This document shows positions 1-10,900 of a stretch of DNA of 27,846 nucleotides, in pieces. The notes below the pieces were generated by a model. That model did no database searches. It was not told the origin of the DNA and saw nothing but the letters and a program-made list of their open reading frames with translations. This stretch comes from a virus. The translations under genes were made by a program, and so were the position numbers. The stretch covers positions 1 to 27,846 of the IMG/VR virus record IMGVR_UViG_3300029813_000127; one strand, given 5' to 3'. How positions within the stretch are numbered: position 1 is the first letter of the stretch; every line of letters begins with the position of its first letter.

Positions 1-336
1 CCATTCCAAATTCTATGGATAATCGAAAATTCTGAGACGCTGAGGGCTGACTGGCCACCTAACCCTGATGGCTCCAGCTATATAGACCCCAACATCAGAA
101 CGGGCTATAAGAGTGAGGCCTACTATACCAAGCCAGCGGGGATACTGGGAGAAGTTAATGCGCGGCTGGCTAGGACGGGAATGCATGGTAAGCTGCTCAG
201 AGCTGAGGTATTGGCTGGCTTAGATTTGAGCCAAGAGTCAAGGGATGCCTTAATGTATGTTAAGGGGTGGAGAAGAAAGAGGATGAGTTTTAGCGCATGG
301 AAGAAGTGGAGAAAACTTTACCAAAAGGTAAAGTAA
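1..336 (+). CDS. C-terminal part of an unidentified phage protein
   Basis: The frame beginning at base 1 is open from the window edge to TAA at 334-336, giving the last 111 residues of a protein whose start lies to the left. The visible part has a tryptophan- and proline-containing segment (ADWPPNPDG) near the start and a very basic C-terminus with two WRK-type motifs (GWRRKRMS and KKWRKLYQKVK). I do not recognise the family. In many temperate phages the gene just before the terminase encodes a late transcription regulator or antiterminator. The basic C-terminus would allow nucleic-acid binding, but this is inference from position only. A promoter-like sequence and a hairpin follow immediately, so this gene appears to end the preceding transcription unit. 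Confidence 0.6.
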   Translation, partial: PFQILWIIENSETLRADWPPNPDGSSYIDPNIRTGYKSEAYYTKPAGILGEVNARLARTGMHGKLLRAEVLAGLDLSQESRDALMYVKGWRRKRMSFSAWKKWRKLYQKVK

Positions 337-340
337 CTGA

Positions 341-375
341 GGAACTTGACAAATCATTAGCTTCTGTGGTATTGA
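341..375 (+). promoter_or_regulatory. Candidate sigma70-type promoter for the late operon
   Basis: A perfect TTGACA lies at 346-351, followed after 18 bases by TATTGA at 370-375, a weak -10. The 11-mer GGAACTTGACA at 341-351 recurs on the opposite strand at 24981-24971, ahead of the lone minus-strand gene. That recurrence supports a shared promoter element. A start near 382 would place three hairpins in the 5' leader of the terminase message. Confidence 0.4.
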
Positions 376-382
376 CTTAATA

Positions 383-412
383 GAGGGCGCTTGACGCCCT
401 CGAGGAGTTTTT
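383..412 (+). terminator. Hairpin, possible terminator after the partial gene
   Basis: Seven perfect base pairs (383-389 GAGGGCG with 395-401 CGCCCTC), a 5-base loop and then GTTTTT a few bases downstream (407-412). The T-run is separated from the stem, so termination may be inefficient. If the promoter at 341-375 is real, the hairpin would instead be at the very 5' end of the late transcript. Confidence 0.45.
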
Positions 413-450
413 AAGGCTCGGCTGAAACAGGCCGGGCTTCTTATATATAG

Positions 451-487
451 AGCCCATCGGTATATATGTATATAGGTGGGCTTTCTT
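451..487 (+). terminator. Long AT-cored hairpin in the terminase leader
   Basis: AGCCCATC (451-458) pairs with GGTGGGCT (475-482) including one G-T pair. Inside it TATATA (461-466) faces TATATA (469-474), with GG bulged, and TTCTT follows. It could be an attenuator-like terminator or a structural element of the noncoding leader upstream of the terminase genes. Confidence 0.4.
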
Positions 488-492
488 ATTGA

Positions 493-531
493 ACAGGCCG
501 CTGGGGACACTACTACCCCCCGGTGGCCTGT
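493..531 (+). terminator. 14-bp GC-rich hairpin in the terminase leader
   Basis: Bases 493-506 can pair along their whole length with 518-531 (12 Watson-Crick pairs and two G-T pairs) around an 11-base loop. The arms contain ACAGGCC and GGCCTGT. The downstream CTTGTTTGG is only weakly T-rich, so this may be an RNA structure or packaging-site element rather than a terminator. Confidence 0.4.
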
Positions 532-565
532 CTTGTTTGGCAGGGATTATATATAGAGAAGCCGG

Positions 566-1291
566 GTGGGGATGAAGCTGGATGAAAAACAAATTAGGTT
601 GATAACCAAGCGCTGGAGAGCCAGAGTATGTGAAGAGCACCCTGGATTTAAGGAACAACTGAAAGGAGAGGTAGGTTCTTATTATATAGGGGGAAGTATG
701 ATACCACTAAAGAACTATAGACATGAAAAATTTGCCCTCGCTATAGTAAAGGGCATGTCCCAGACTGACGCTGCTATAGAGGCAGGATATAAGAAGTCAA
801 GGGCACGATTTACGGCTTCAAGGCTGGTAACATATGGCAACATAATAGATAAAATAGAGGAACTGAACGAGGTTGCAGAGACCGCGGGTATCATGTCAGT
901 CATAGAGAGAAAGGAGCGGCTGTCAGAGTTAGCCAGGGGGCGTCTCAGTGACTTTGTAGAGGTGGGAGAGGATGGCTCTATTAAGAAGATAGATATTAAG
1001 GGCGGGCATAGCCAGGCCATACAAGGCATCACTATTACTGAGTTTGCCGGCGACTCCAATAAGAAGAGAGCAACAAAGGTTAGGCTACATGACCCGGTGC
1101 GGCCTATAGCGGAGCTCAACAAGATGGAGCATATATACGAGGAGAGAGTCCCCGCTGGTACTACTATAGTCAATACCTTCATGTTTATATTACCTAATGG
1201 TCAAAAGGTCAGCCCGAGGCAATTGAGGGAAGTTCAGTATATAGAGGGGCAGGCCATAGAGCATATAGAGGCTGAGGAGGACAAGGGATAA
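566..1291 (+). CDS. Phage terminase small subunit
   Basis: Predicted small terminase, the DNA-recognition subunit that selects the packaging site and delivers it to the large subunit. Residues about 53-90 carry the family's N-terminal helix-turn-helix region: KFALAIVKGMSQTDAAIEAG, then a basic stretch. In Terminase_2/XtmA-type proteins the same block reads roughly K..FV...L.G.N.TQAA..AGY. The C-terminal end is acidic (IEAEEDKG), which is common in small terminases. The start is uncertain. GTG at 566 and ATG at 572 give about 240 residues, while ATG at 698 (preceded by GGGGGAAG) would start just before the conserved domain and give 197. It directly precedes the large terminase, as expected. 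Confidence 0.8.
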   Translation: MGMKLDEKQIRLITKRWRARVCEEHPGFKEQLKGEVGSYYIGGSMIPLKNYRHEKFALAIVKGMSQTDAAIEAGYKKSRARFTASRLVTYGNIIDKIEELNEVAETAGIMSVIERKERLSELARGRLSDFVEVGEDGSIKKIDIKGGHSQAIQGITITEFAGDSNKKRATKVRLHDPVRPIAELNKMEHIYEERVPAGTTIVNTFMFILPNGQKVSPRQLREVQYIEGQAIEHIEAEEDKG

Positions 1292-1295
1292 CAGC

Positions 1296-1325
1296 ACCAC
1301 TATATATAGTGGTTGCCCCCTTTTT
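1296..1325 (+). terminator. Perfect 18-base palindrome followed by a T-run
   Basis: ACCACTATATATAGTGGT (1296-1313) is a perfect inverted repeat, followed after seven bases by TTTTT (1321-1325). It starts 5 bases after the small-terminase stop codon. It can fold as a short-looped terminator. A perfect dyad of this length could also be an operator or protein-binding site. Confidence 0.45.
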
Positions 1326-1458
1326 ATCAACAATGCGGACAACTGTCGGAATTGTTCACGCCTAGGTTTAACATAACGACTTTACCTAATAATTATAGTG
1401 CGAACCAACAGGCAGGAAAGCGAGCTGTATATATAGAGACTTTATATATGGTGACATT

Positions 1459-2721
1459 ATGGTAACTCCTCAAACAAAGACAATCGAGAAAGAGATAACC
1501 TTATTACCTGGCCAAGCTGCCCTATTAACTGATTTCGAAAGTGCTGTTCTGGCTGCCATTGCTGGCACCGGGGGCGGCAAGACCATGACCGGCTATTGGT
1601 TCCTGCATAGCCGTATGGAGGCATACCCTGGCAACACTTGGCTTATGGCCGAGCCGACTTATAATATGCTCTCAAAGATTATCCTGGAGAGCTCAGACCC
1701 GGACCGGCCAACGCTTGAGAAATACTTCAGGCAGGTAGGACATCACCCGGACTATCACGCCGTTGATAAGATACTTTATACCGACTTTGGCAAGGTCTAT
1801 CTGGGCTCTGCCGACCGGCCCGACTCAATGCAAGGTGCTGCGGTCAAGGGGGCTTGGCTGGATGAAGCCGGTCAGATGGCCTTGTTAGCTCATGAGACGG
1901 CTTCTCAGAGGTGTAACATGTTATCAGGCCAGGAGCTATTGACTACCACGCCGTATAATCTGGGCTGGTTGCTGACTGAGATAGTGAGAAAGGCTGGCAC
2001 TGTTGGGATACATGTTGAGACTTGGCGCAGTATAGATCGGCCGGGATATCCCAGGGAGAGCTACGAGAGAGCCAAAAAGATGCTACCCTGGTGGCGCTTT
2101 GCCATGCTATACGATGCGAGGTTCGAGAAGCCGGCAGGGTTAATCTACTCCAGCTTTGATGAGAGGATATGCTTGATAGACCGCTTCCCGATACGAAAGA
2201 ACTGGCTGATATATGTAGGGCATGACTTCGGGGCCGACAATCCAGCGGCTCTGTTCTATGCTCAGGACCCTGAGACTGGCCAATTCTACCTGTTCGATGA
2301 ATACCTGCCGGGCTCTGGGGTATCGGTGCATGAGAGGGTCGAGGCATTTAAGAAGATAACCCAGGGGTACGCTGTGGTCAAGCGAGTTGGTGGCTCACCT
2401 GGGGAAGAGGAGAACAGGCAGGCTTACAATGCCCACGGCTGGGTGATAGCAAAGCCAAAGATAGGCCATGTGGAACCACAAATTGAGAAGGTCTTCGCTA
2501 TGCACCAACTCAATAAAATCATGGTGTTCAATGACTTGTCCCACTACCTGGACGAGAAGAGGACATTTTCCCGGGCGCTCGATGCTGAGAATCAACCGAC
2601 TGCTGAGATAGCTAACGAAGCGCGGTATCATTGCATGGCATGTGAGCGGTATCTATTGAGCGACTTCACGCCGGAGACGGTGGTTAAGCGAGAACCTTGT
2701 CAAGCCAGTAGTTACCTGTAG
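1459..2721 (+). CDS. Phage terminase large subunit (ATPase-nuclease)
   Basis: The packaging motor: it cuts concatemeric DNA and drives it through the portal using ATP. Walker A is GTGGGKT at residues 36-42. Walker B with the catalytic glutamate is AWLDEAG, with D135 and E136. A TTTPYN motif (about 162-167) fits the ATPase coupling motif. The C-terminal nuclease domain begins near 250 with YVGHDFG, where D255 is a probable metal ligand; D279/E280 may provide another. At 420 residues it is close to usual length. ATG 1459 lies after a noncoding gap of 167 bases containing a palindrome and a TATATATAGAG motif. The portal gene starts 9 bases after its stop. Confidence 0.93.
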   Translation: MVTPQTKTIEKEITLLPGQAALLTDFESAVLAAIAGTGGGKTMTGYWFLHSRMEAYPGNTWLMAEPTYNMLSKIILESSDPDRPTLEKYFRQVGHHPDYHAVDKILYTDFGKVYLGSADRPDSMQGAAVKGAWLDEAGQMALLAHETASQRCNMLSGQELLTTTPYNLGWLLTEIVRKAGTVGIHVETWRSIDRPGYPRESYERAKKMLPWWRFAMLYDARFEKPAGLIYSSFDERICLIDRFPIRKNWLIYVGHDFGADNPAALFYAQDPETGQFYLFDEYLPGSGVSVHERVEAFKKITQGYAVVKRVGGSPGEEENRQAYNAHGWVIAKPKIGHVEPQIEKVFAMHQLNKIMVFNDLSHYLDEKRTFSRALDAENQPTAEIANEARYHCMACERYLLSDFTPETVVKREPCQASSYL

Positions 2722-2730
2722 GAGTGATAA

Positions 2731-4422
2731 ATGGATACATTAGAGATAGTCAAGAGTAGGGTTACGGAACTCCAGCCGTTATACGACCGGATGGATAAGA
2801 CAAAGGACCTGGTCTACCTCAAGGAATACAGACTTGAGAGCTTTGAGAAGGTACCTATAGAGAAAGTCATCAATGTAACCACGAACTGGCCGGCTATATA
2901 TGCCAATGCGATTATCTCCGACCTCATGGGTGCCACCTGGCAAACAGTTATAGAGAGTGACGGCGAGCTCTCTGATAAGCAAAAGCATGTTATCGAGAAC
3001 TTCATTGAGGACAACCTGGCCCAGGCGGATGAACAGTTACTTCGCAGGGGCATGGCTGAGTTGTTTACCTGGCTCTGCAACCATGTCTGTGTCAGGAGCC
3101 TGATTGGAGCACGCTGGATCTCCCAGATTGATAAAGATGGCTCCTATAAGCTGGATTGCCTGCCGGTGGATATGCGCTGGACTCCATTTGAGTTTGGCAA
3201 TGATGGCATGAACTGGGTTGCACCCAGAACCTTTCGCAGTAAGACAAGAATTAAAGCTCAGTATGGAATAGATGTAGGGGTGGATGACACTGAGGTAGTA
3301 GATTTCTGGGATAGTGAAAAGAACGAGATATGGATTGAAGAGAAGCTACACAAAACACAAAAGAATCCCTTCGGCTACCCGCCCTTTGTGATAATAATTC
3401 CCTCTTCCGGCTTTATGCTTAGGGATAAAGGCTACATGGAGCATGAGGCTGAAGATTTACTCTTTATGAACAGGGGTTTATATGATGAGCGCAGCCGTCA
3501 AATGTCCATTGAGCAAACTCTGGGTATGGATGTGCTTTTCCCCCCTTATGAACAGGAGGCGGAGGAGGCTGGGAAGGGAGACCGGCCACCTAAAACGGGG
3601 GAGACACTAAAGGTCAAGACAGGGGAAAGGCATCAGCTTCTTCCCAGGGGAGACTTAACCAATGCCTTCCGTGCCGGGCGCTCTGATGTCCAGAGGGACC
3701 TACAGATGGGCGGTGTAAATGATATAGACCTGGGCAATGTGAGCCAGACAGTATCGGCGGTGTGGATTACCGAGCAGTCAGAGATACGAAATAAGCTGAT
3801 TAAATCCAGATTAAAAGGTCTGGCTGCCTTTCGTCAACAGTCAGGACGGATGCTGATTGATCAGTATAAGAAAATTAGTGAGAAGGCTACGGGTAAGTCT
3901 GAAACCCTGATAGGTGTTACTGGGAGAAAGCGGAAGTATTCAGCCGATCAGCTAGGAGACCCTGGCACCTACACTATAACGAACCAGTTGATGTCCAAAA
4001 GCAAGAAGCAGGAAATTGTCAATCTGGCAATGTTTCAGGCAGCTCGGGGAGAATTACCACTAAAAGTGAGGCTGACCGATATTCTAATGGCTGATGACCC
4101 AGACGGGATAATGAGGGAACTAGACATTGAAAGAGCACGGAAGGCTGACCCAGCTATCGCGCTATTTGAAATGGCTATTAGATATGCTGAGGAGGCGGAA
4201 TCCCTTGAGGGTTCTGATGCGGATACGAGAAAAATACAATCGATGATGTTGACTGAAAGCGGGTGCTCAATTATTAGGCAACGAAAACAAATGCCACAAC
4301 CACTCCCAGAAGAGGCGGAAGAGACTAAGGGACCTGGTATGGAGAAACTGATGCCATTACTGGGGCCGAGTGGACCTGGGCCGAGGGTTGGTGGTAGACG
4401 CCAGACAGAGGAGGAGGAATAA
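2731..4422 (+). CDS. Phage portal protein
   Basis: Predicted portal, the dodecameric ring at one capsid vertex through which DNA enters and leaves and to which the terminase docks. The assignment rests on position directly after the large terminase, a typical length (563 residues), and composition. It has an N-terminal alpha-beta region with repeated aromatic and acidic residues, a central segment (residues about 220-260: PFGYPPFVIII, then MNRGLYDERSRQMS) resembling the clip/stem region of podovirus-type portals, and a long helical C-terminus ending in a Pro/Gly-rich, acidic tail (TEEEE). No enzymatic motif is expected. The stop codon overlaps the start of the next gene by one base (TAATG), indicating coupled translation. 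Confidence 0.82.
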   Translation: MDTLEIVKSRVTELQPLYDRMDKTKDLVYLKEYRLESFEKVPIEKVINVTTNWPAIYANAIISDLMGATWQTVIESDGELSDKQKHVIENFIEDNLAQADEQLLRRGMAELFTWLCNHVCVRSLIGARWISQIDKDGSYKLDCLPVDMRWTPFEFGNDGMNWVAPRTFRSKTRIKAQYGIDVGVDDTEVVDFWDSEKNEIWIEEKLHKTQKNPFGYPPFVIIIPSSGFMLRDKGYMEHEAEDLLFMNRGLYDERSRQMSIEQTLGMDVLFPPYEQEAEEAGKGDRPPKTGETLKVKTGERHQLLPRGDLTNAFRAGRSDVQRDLQMGGVNDIDLGNVSQTVSAVWITEQSEIRNKLIKSRLKGLAAFRQQSGRMLIDQYKKISEKATGKSETLIGVTGRKRKYSADQLGDPGTYTITNQLMSKSKKQEIVNLAMFQAARGELPLKVRLTDILMADDPDGIMRELDIERARKADPAIALFEMAIRYAEEAESLEGSDADTRKIQSMMLTESGCSIIRQRKQMPQPLPEEAEETKGPGMEKLMPLLGPSGPGPRVGGRRQTEEEE

Positions 4423-4730
4423 TGGCACACCATAGATGCACGAGGTGTAAAGAGGAGTCGTATCCCAGGCATAAGTGGCATGGGGGCGTCTTCTGCGATG
4501 GCTGCATACGCTGGATAAGGGGCTCCCTTCCACATACCGGCGGCCGTAGTTGGCTCGGCTCTATATGGGATAGGATAGTTGACTTTGCTACTTCTGTTTT
4601 TCAAGGCAAGACAGTAAAGAGGGTTCGTCTGACAGAGGAGAGGGCGTTGCACTCTCGATTAAAGGCTATGGAGACCAGAGCCAGAAACATTCCATTTAAC
4701 TCAGCAAGTAGCGTACCACAAAACCGATAA
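4422..4730 (+). CDS. Small zinc-ribbon protein of the head module
   Basis: A 102-residue protein of unknown role. C6/C9 (CTRC) and C25/C28 (CDGC), with several histidines between, make a probable one-zinc ribbon. The rest is basic (VKRVRLTEERALHSRLKA), with a possible helix of about 25 residues. Its start overlaps the portal stop by one base, so it is co-translated with the portal. Zinc-ribbon proteins at this position may bind DNA or stabilise head assembly, but nothing in the sequence proves that. Confidence 0.75.
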   Translation: MAHHRCTRCKEESYPRHKWHGGVFCDGCIRWIRGSLPHTGGRSWLGSIWDRIVDFATSVFQGKTVKRVRLTEERALHSRLKAMETRARNIPFNSASSVPQNR

Positions 4731-4740
4731 GGAAGGAATA

Positions 4741-4911
4741 ATGGCAAAGATTAAGTGGACCAAGGACGATGTTATTAAGAAATTCCAGGAGGCTATGACA
4801 TCTCCAGGGCCTGAGACTGGGCAAAGACCAAAATTGCTTCAGAATTTGTTGGACAGGGCAAAGACCAAGATTACACGGAAGCCGACTGAGGGTGAGGAAG
4901 AGACAGTATGA
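4741..4911 (+). CDS. 56-residue hypothetical protein
   Basis: ATG 4741 follows a good ribosome site (AAGGAA) by a few bases, and the frame ends with TGA overlapping the start of the giant gene as ATGA (4908-4911). The product is charged and probably helical (MAKIKWTKDDVIKKFQEA at the start, GEEETV at the end). No motif is recognised. Tight packing between the neighbours on both sides is the main support for its being a real gene. Confidence 0.65.
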   Translation: MAKIKWTKDDVIKKFQEAMTSPGPETGQRPKLLQNLLDRAKTKITRKPTEGEEETV

Positions 4912-7900
4912 ATGGTATCTCTGAATTATTGCAGCGCTATGGAACATCATTAGCCGAAACGAGGGCTTTGATGCCCGAGCTGACTGAGGCTATTAGAAGG
5001 CGCAGGAAACCGGCAATACCGACTGCTCCTCAGTTCTTCACTGCTGGAGAGGCGAGAGAGTTCGGCGTTGAGATAGACCCCGATTGGATGCTTAAAGTAA
5101 CCCCAGGCAAAGATGGAGAGGAGCCTATTTTAAGTCTGATAAGCCCTAAAGGGGAGGATGTAGGCTTAGATGTCTTTGAGACTGAGGCAGGTAAATGGAT
5201 TACCAGGGCGGAAAAGGAGTCTTTTGAAGCTCAACGAGAAGTAGAGTTGGGGAGATGGGAAGAAGCCGTTACCCCCGTTTTCCCTGAGCTTTTCCCTGAA
5301 TTTGCAGAAGCATTTGCTGAATTAACACCTGAAATGACTCGCCGATATATACCAGAGATTATGGAATGGGCGTTTGAAGAGCCGGAAGCCTTCTTGGAGA
5401 GAATGGCGACTGTAGGCAGAACCGAGGAGACTGAAGCTCTGCTGAGGCTCATGGGAGCGGAAGAGGAGTATATTGATGAGTTGTTCAAGACTATCACTCC
5501 CATGTATATCACGCCTGAAGGCAGGTTAATATACACAGAAGCGGAGCTATTTGAGTATTATGCTGAGGCATATAGAGCACCGGAATATGCGGAAATACCA
5601 GACTGGGCAAAGGTCTTTGCTGCCGGCGCCGGCGACTTAATGGTAACTGCCGGCGGAGCAGCAAGGTGGCTCGGGCAAGATGGTATTGGAGAGAGTCTAA
5701 CCAAGCAGGGCCAAGCGTTGCAGCCGCTTGCCTATGATATTCCCACCCAGGCTAACTGGGATACTCTATTCAGCCCTAGATTTTATGCTTTTAGACCAGC
5801 ACCCGAGCACGGCTATCAGGTGCTAAGAGCTTTACCATTTACTATTTCGTTACTTCCAGCGGCTGTAGCAGGTGTTTACGCTGGTTTAGGCACTGCTGCT
5901 GCTGTGGGACTGGGAACACTGGGCAAGCTGATTTTGGCCACTTTTGGAGCTAGTATTATGGCTGCTCCGATGGAGGCTGCCTTAGAAGCAGGGCAAACCT
6001 TTGATGAAGCTCAAGATAAGGGGCTTTCCGTGGAAGAAGCCAAAGTCGCTGCCGATAGCGTATTCAAGAAGAATGTCATGATGCTGGGGGCCACCAACTG
6101 GGCTGAATTTCTGGTAGCCTTTGCTCCTATGCCTTTCAAAGTCCCAGCCAATCTTATAGTTCGGGGATTGGTTACGACCGCTAGAGTTGGGGGCCGGGTG
6201 GTAATTACTGGCTTAACTGAGGCTGGTGAGGAGGCGGTGCAGGAGGTATTTCAGAGACAAGCACTGGGTGAAGAGATAGTGCTTGATGATGAAATGAAGG
6301 CAGCTATAGCCATTGGCGGAATTATGGGGATGGGGCTGGGTGTAGCTGGCGATGTTTGTAGCTCTATTATATATAGGACGAAAGATAATCTATCACCAGA
6401 TCTGAAGGCACAATTTGATAAAGATAAGGCAGCTTTTGAGAGGCAAGGCTTTACTCCTGAGCAAGCAGATTTGAAGGCACTGGACAGCGTAGCTGACACA
6501 GAAGAAGGTGCAAAGGTGGTAGCCGAGGCTACTGAGGCGGTTAAGCAAGCTGAGCTTCTGAATCAGATAAAACCTAAAACTGACGCCGAGCAGGTGGCTT
6601 GGGAGCACATGTCAAAGGACTTCCCCGAAGCAGCAACCCGGGTAGAAGTGCCAATGAATCTTGAAGCCTTACGGCTGGCTGCCAGGCTCAAGGACTATAC
6701 CATTAGTGAGCTAACAGTCCCGGTTGCTAGGATGCCAGCGGCTAAGTTCAGGATTACTGGCAAGGGTGTTAGGGTCTATGCGAGGGATTTGGCTGAAGTT
6801 GAGGCTTTTCTAAAGACTGGCGCATTGAAGGTGCCACCAGCCATTCTAGCTAGGATGAAAGGCGAATTGGCCCACGCTCTATTTGAGGCTGCTGAGGGCA
6901 GAGGATATTTCAAGGATGTGGCTGGATTCCGGGGCGTTGTAGATAAGATGTCTGAGGCAGAGGTGCGTGATTTGCACGCAATGTATGCCAGGACCGGTAA
7001 GATTACTGAGCCAACGCTTATAGGTGCCGAATACACTACTCAAGAGATTATGGAGTTGGAAGGCGAACTGGCTGGTCAAAAGGAATGGATTAGCACTGAA
7101 CCAGCAGCTAAATTAAGGAACTTGATAAAGAAGGTCGGTTGGTATAAGGGTGAGGTCTCCAATCTGACTATAGCACAGTACAAGAAACTTACTGGCAAAG
7201 CTCCCCTAGCAAATATCTTGACTCCAGACAAGAAGCATGTCCGGTGGGAATATGCGCTTGAAGACCCAGCTACAGAAATGGGCTATGCCAGCGGTGAGGA
7301 TCTGAAATATGCTATTGAAAATTCCAATGAGGCTTTGGCCAGGATAAAAAGGCTTGAAGCAGAACTAGCTAAAATTACTCCTGAGATGATGGCTGAAGCC
7401 AAACTTGAGGAAAATAGGGAAAGGATGCTTGAAGCCATTACCGCGGAACGAACAGATGAAGAAACCGTGCCTAGAGGAACAGTAAGGCATCCATCCCAAT
7501 ATAAGGGCATGGAAGACTTCACGGCAGAAGTCAACAGGGAACTCTTCTATCCCATCAAAGAAAGCCCACTAGATATGTCTGCCGCGGTTTACTGGAGAAG
7601 GGGCGACTTTGATGAGTATATAAGATATATGCCTGATGTCAGCGAAATGAAGCTGAAGGCATTAAGCGATGAGGTAAGAGCCAATATTGCCGAGTTAGAG
7701 GAATTGCGGGATGGCATCAATAAAATAATAGACTCTCTCGGGGTGGAAATCTCATTAGAAAAGTCTAGCTCAGAGAAGTTTAAGGCTGGACAGAAAGAAA
7801 TTGCCCAGCTAGAGAATGATGCTCACTACTGTGAAGATTCAATTAAAAAGCTAAAAGGCGGTGAGCGATTAACTGTAGAAGACGCTGTGGCTCTTGGCAT

Positions 7901-10900
7901 TGCTCTCAGAAAAGTTAAGGGGGGGAAGTTGGTTCCCGCCATCAAGAAGAGCGGGTTTTATGTGACCACTGAGTTTGCCGAATATCCAAACTTCAAGGAT
8001 GTGGGGTTTCTCTCCGGTAGAGCAATGGATACGATGACCCTGATGGAAGCCATCGATGGCGGATATGCTACTGGCATGGCACAGAAGTATATCCTGTGGG
8101 CGACTGAGAGGACGCACCTGGCTAAAAATAAGTTTGTTAATACTTACCACCAATTATGCCAAGAGGCTTTTGAGAAGTTCGGTTTAGCAGGGAATAAAGA
8201 GCTGATACGGCTATCCTTTGATGTTACTCAGCAAATCAGTGCTGCCGAGGCTGACTTTAAGACATCACAGCTCTTATACAAGCCAGCTATCAAGGAGCTG
8301 GTTTCTAAGTATAGCAAAGAGACACAAAGCAACATTGTTGAATTTGCCCAGTGGACGAGAGCCTTCCTTGATGACCTACTACGAATGCAGAATCAAGCTA
8401 GAGTCAAAAGGGGGCAGGACCCCATAGAATATAGGGAGAATTATCTGGTATGGGTAGCTGAGACAAATATCTGGGGCAAATTAGGTTGGGGACAAAAGAC
8501 ACCCTCTGACATCTTCCGAAAGCCACCAATGCCCGATTATATCAAGCCTGATGCTCCTTTCAATGCCAGGGCTATGGCTAGGGAAGGCGGTATGCGTGGC
8601 TATGAGATGGAGAGGGATGTTCACAAGCTCCTCTTTGACTATGTAAGGACTGCTGGCAAGGACATCTTTAATACCAACATTATTCAAAATGCCAAAATCC
8701 ATGTTGCAGCTCTGCGTTCAATGGGATATGAGAATAGTGCTCGATTGATAGAGGACTGGTCATCTGAGGCTTTCGCCGGCGTGAAACCAACACTAGAGAA
8801 GGGAGCTGAGGGCTTTATCCCGAGGCCAATGCTCAGATTCGCCTATATAATAAGGCGGAACCTGACTAGAGCCGTTTTCCCCTTGAACTGGATGTGGAAT
8901 ATAACGATACAGCCATCATCCATCGCCTTCACTGTTGGCAGATATGGCACAATAAATACTATGAGGGGCTTAGAATATCTGTTTGTGCCATCAGCCAGAG
9001 CTGAAGCCAGGGAAGCCTATAGCTGGATTATCAAGTCGAGGCGAGCTGGTAAGATGGCTTTTCAGGATATTGGTGCCCAGGTTGAAAAGAACCTTAAGTG
9101 GGAAGGTAACATAATTGATAAAGCAGAGAGCCTTGCCAATGTCATCACCAATACTATGGAGAGTAACCTAACGGGTATTTCTATCCGGGCAGCCTATCAC
9201 TACGGAAAGAGCCTGGGCTATACTGGCAGAGATTTATTGGAGTATGCCTCTAAAGGTGGGGCTAAAACTCAGTCAATGTACAACTACGAGGATGTACCCG
9301 GGGTCCTCCGAGCCAAGCCGGTGGGCACTTTGTTCCCCTTTCAAACCTTCTGCTTCCAAGCATTTAACTATATCAGGGAAATGAACTTTATCGGCAAATT
9401 CAAGGCTGGAGCTTATGAGACCATATCAGCTAAGTCAGCCGAAGGGCAGGCTACTATCCAAAGGCGACTTAGGTTCTTTATACAGTTCTTCGTCTGCATA
9501 ATGTTAATAAATATGGTGGTTGATAAGACGACCAACAGAAAGCCGTGGATATTGCAATCCTTCATCCCGTTTTATTCGAACCTGATGATGGGCACCGATG
9601 CTACTAATCCTTGGAACTGGCCTATCCCGGTGCAATATGCGATGGAGTTCTGGAATGCCTTTCAAGTTGCCATCAAGTATGAGGACTTTAGGAAACTGCG
9701 GAAGTGGCTTATAAGATACCACATGATAGGTGGCACTCAGATTAACCGGATGCTGGACGGCATAGAGGCTGTCATGAAGGGTAGAGTTGAGGATGTCCGG
9801 GGTAAAGAGATGTTTGAAGTGCAACCTGAAGAATGGCTCAAAGCAGTTTTAATGGGACCCTACCAGACTGAAGGCGGCAGGGAGTACATTGATAAGCTAA
9901 CCGAAAAGAAGGGCGAGTGGTATGAATACTTCAAAATTCCCCTGCCGAAGCGGGTCAGCATAAAGGGCGAGATAAACAAAAACCTGGCTATGCTGGGGCA
10001 AGTTGACGAAGAGGGGCAGGTCTATGACTTCAGGGACTTTGTGTCTGACCTCCGTGAGATTAGGCGGGCTGTTGGAGAAAGCAGGTTTGATAAAGATGAT
10101 TCTCCCTTTGTCAAAGGCTTCTTAGAGGCAGAGGAGAGCCGGGAACGCTATGAGCTATATGTCCTGGAGCACTGGGAGGGGCTGATTCCTGAAGAGATAC
10201 TGGAAATTGGGAAAGAGCCGGCTCAAGGGCAAAGGGATGAATGGCGGGCATTGAATCCAGAAGATGATGCCCGTTTAGCTATGTGGGGATATGGCGGTAG
10301 GATACAGACTCAAAAAGCCTACGACCTGGTTAAGCAATGGTGCAACGAACTTGGTGTGCCGCTGGAGCATCTATCCTGCTGGCTACCACCGGAAGTCATT
10401 GCTGAGACTTACTTCAAGTATATTGACGCGGTGAACGAATTTACTGCTGGTAGTGCTGAGGCTAGACTGATTAGGCTTGAAGACCCCGAATTTCAAGCGT
10501 GGGGCAAAGAAGCCTATGATTGGAAGGATATAGATACCCATATTGAATCCCTGAGAATCTCTGTCAAGTGGGGAGAGATGGATGATAGATACGATGCCCT
10601 TGACCCAGATGACCGCCCTGCTTTCCTTGAGGCTAATTCTGAATATGCTGACGATAGGCGTAGAAGGGATGCCTATAACTTGGGGTTTGATAAACAAGAA
10701 GGTCTAATAGACATTGAGAGTCGGTCTTGGACTATCCTTGAACGGCATAGAATATTCCACATCATACCAAAGGAAGATGAGAAAGGTGGGAGCCAACCAA
10801 GCCAAGAGCAACTGAATATTCTAATGGATTATTATAATATGACCCCTGCTACAAGGGCTATGGTTGAAAATACAGTATGGGCAGTAGGCCCAGGGCAGGC

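Noticed and set aside
4035-4652. 205-residue minus-strand reading frame across the portal end
   Set aside because: It is antisense to the portal and ribbon genes with no ribosome site. Its proline/serine-rich translation is typical of a shadow frame.
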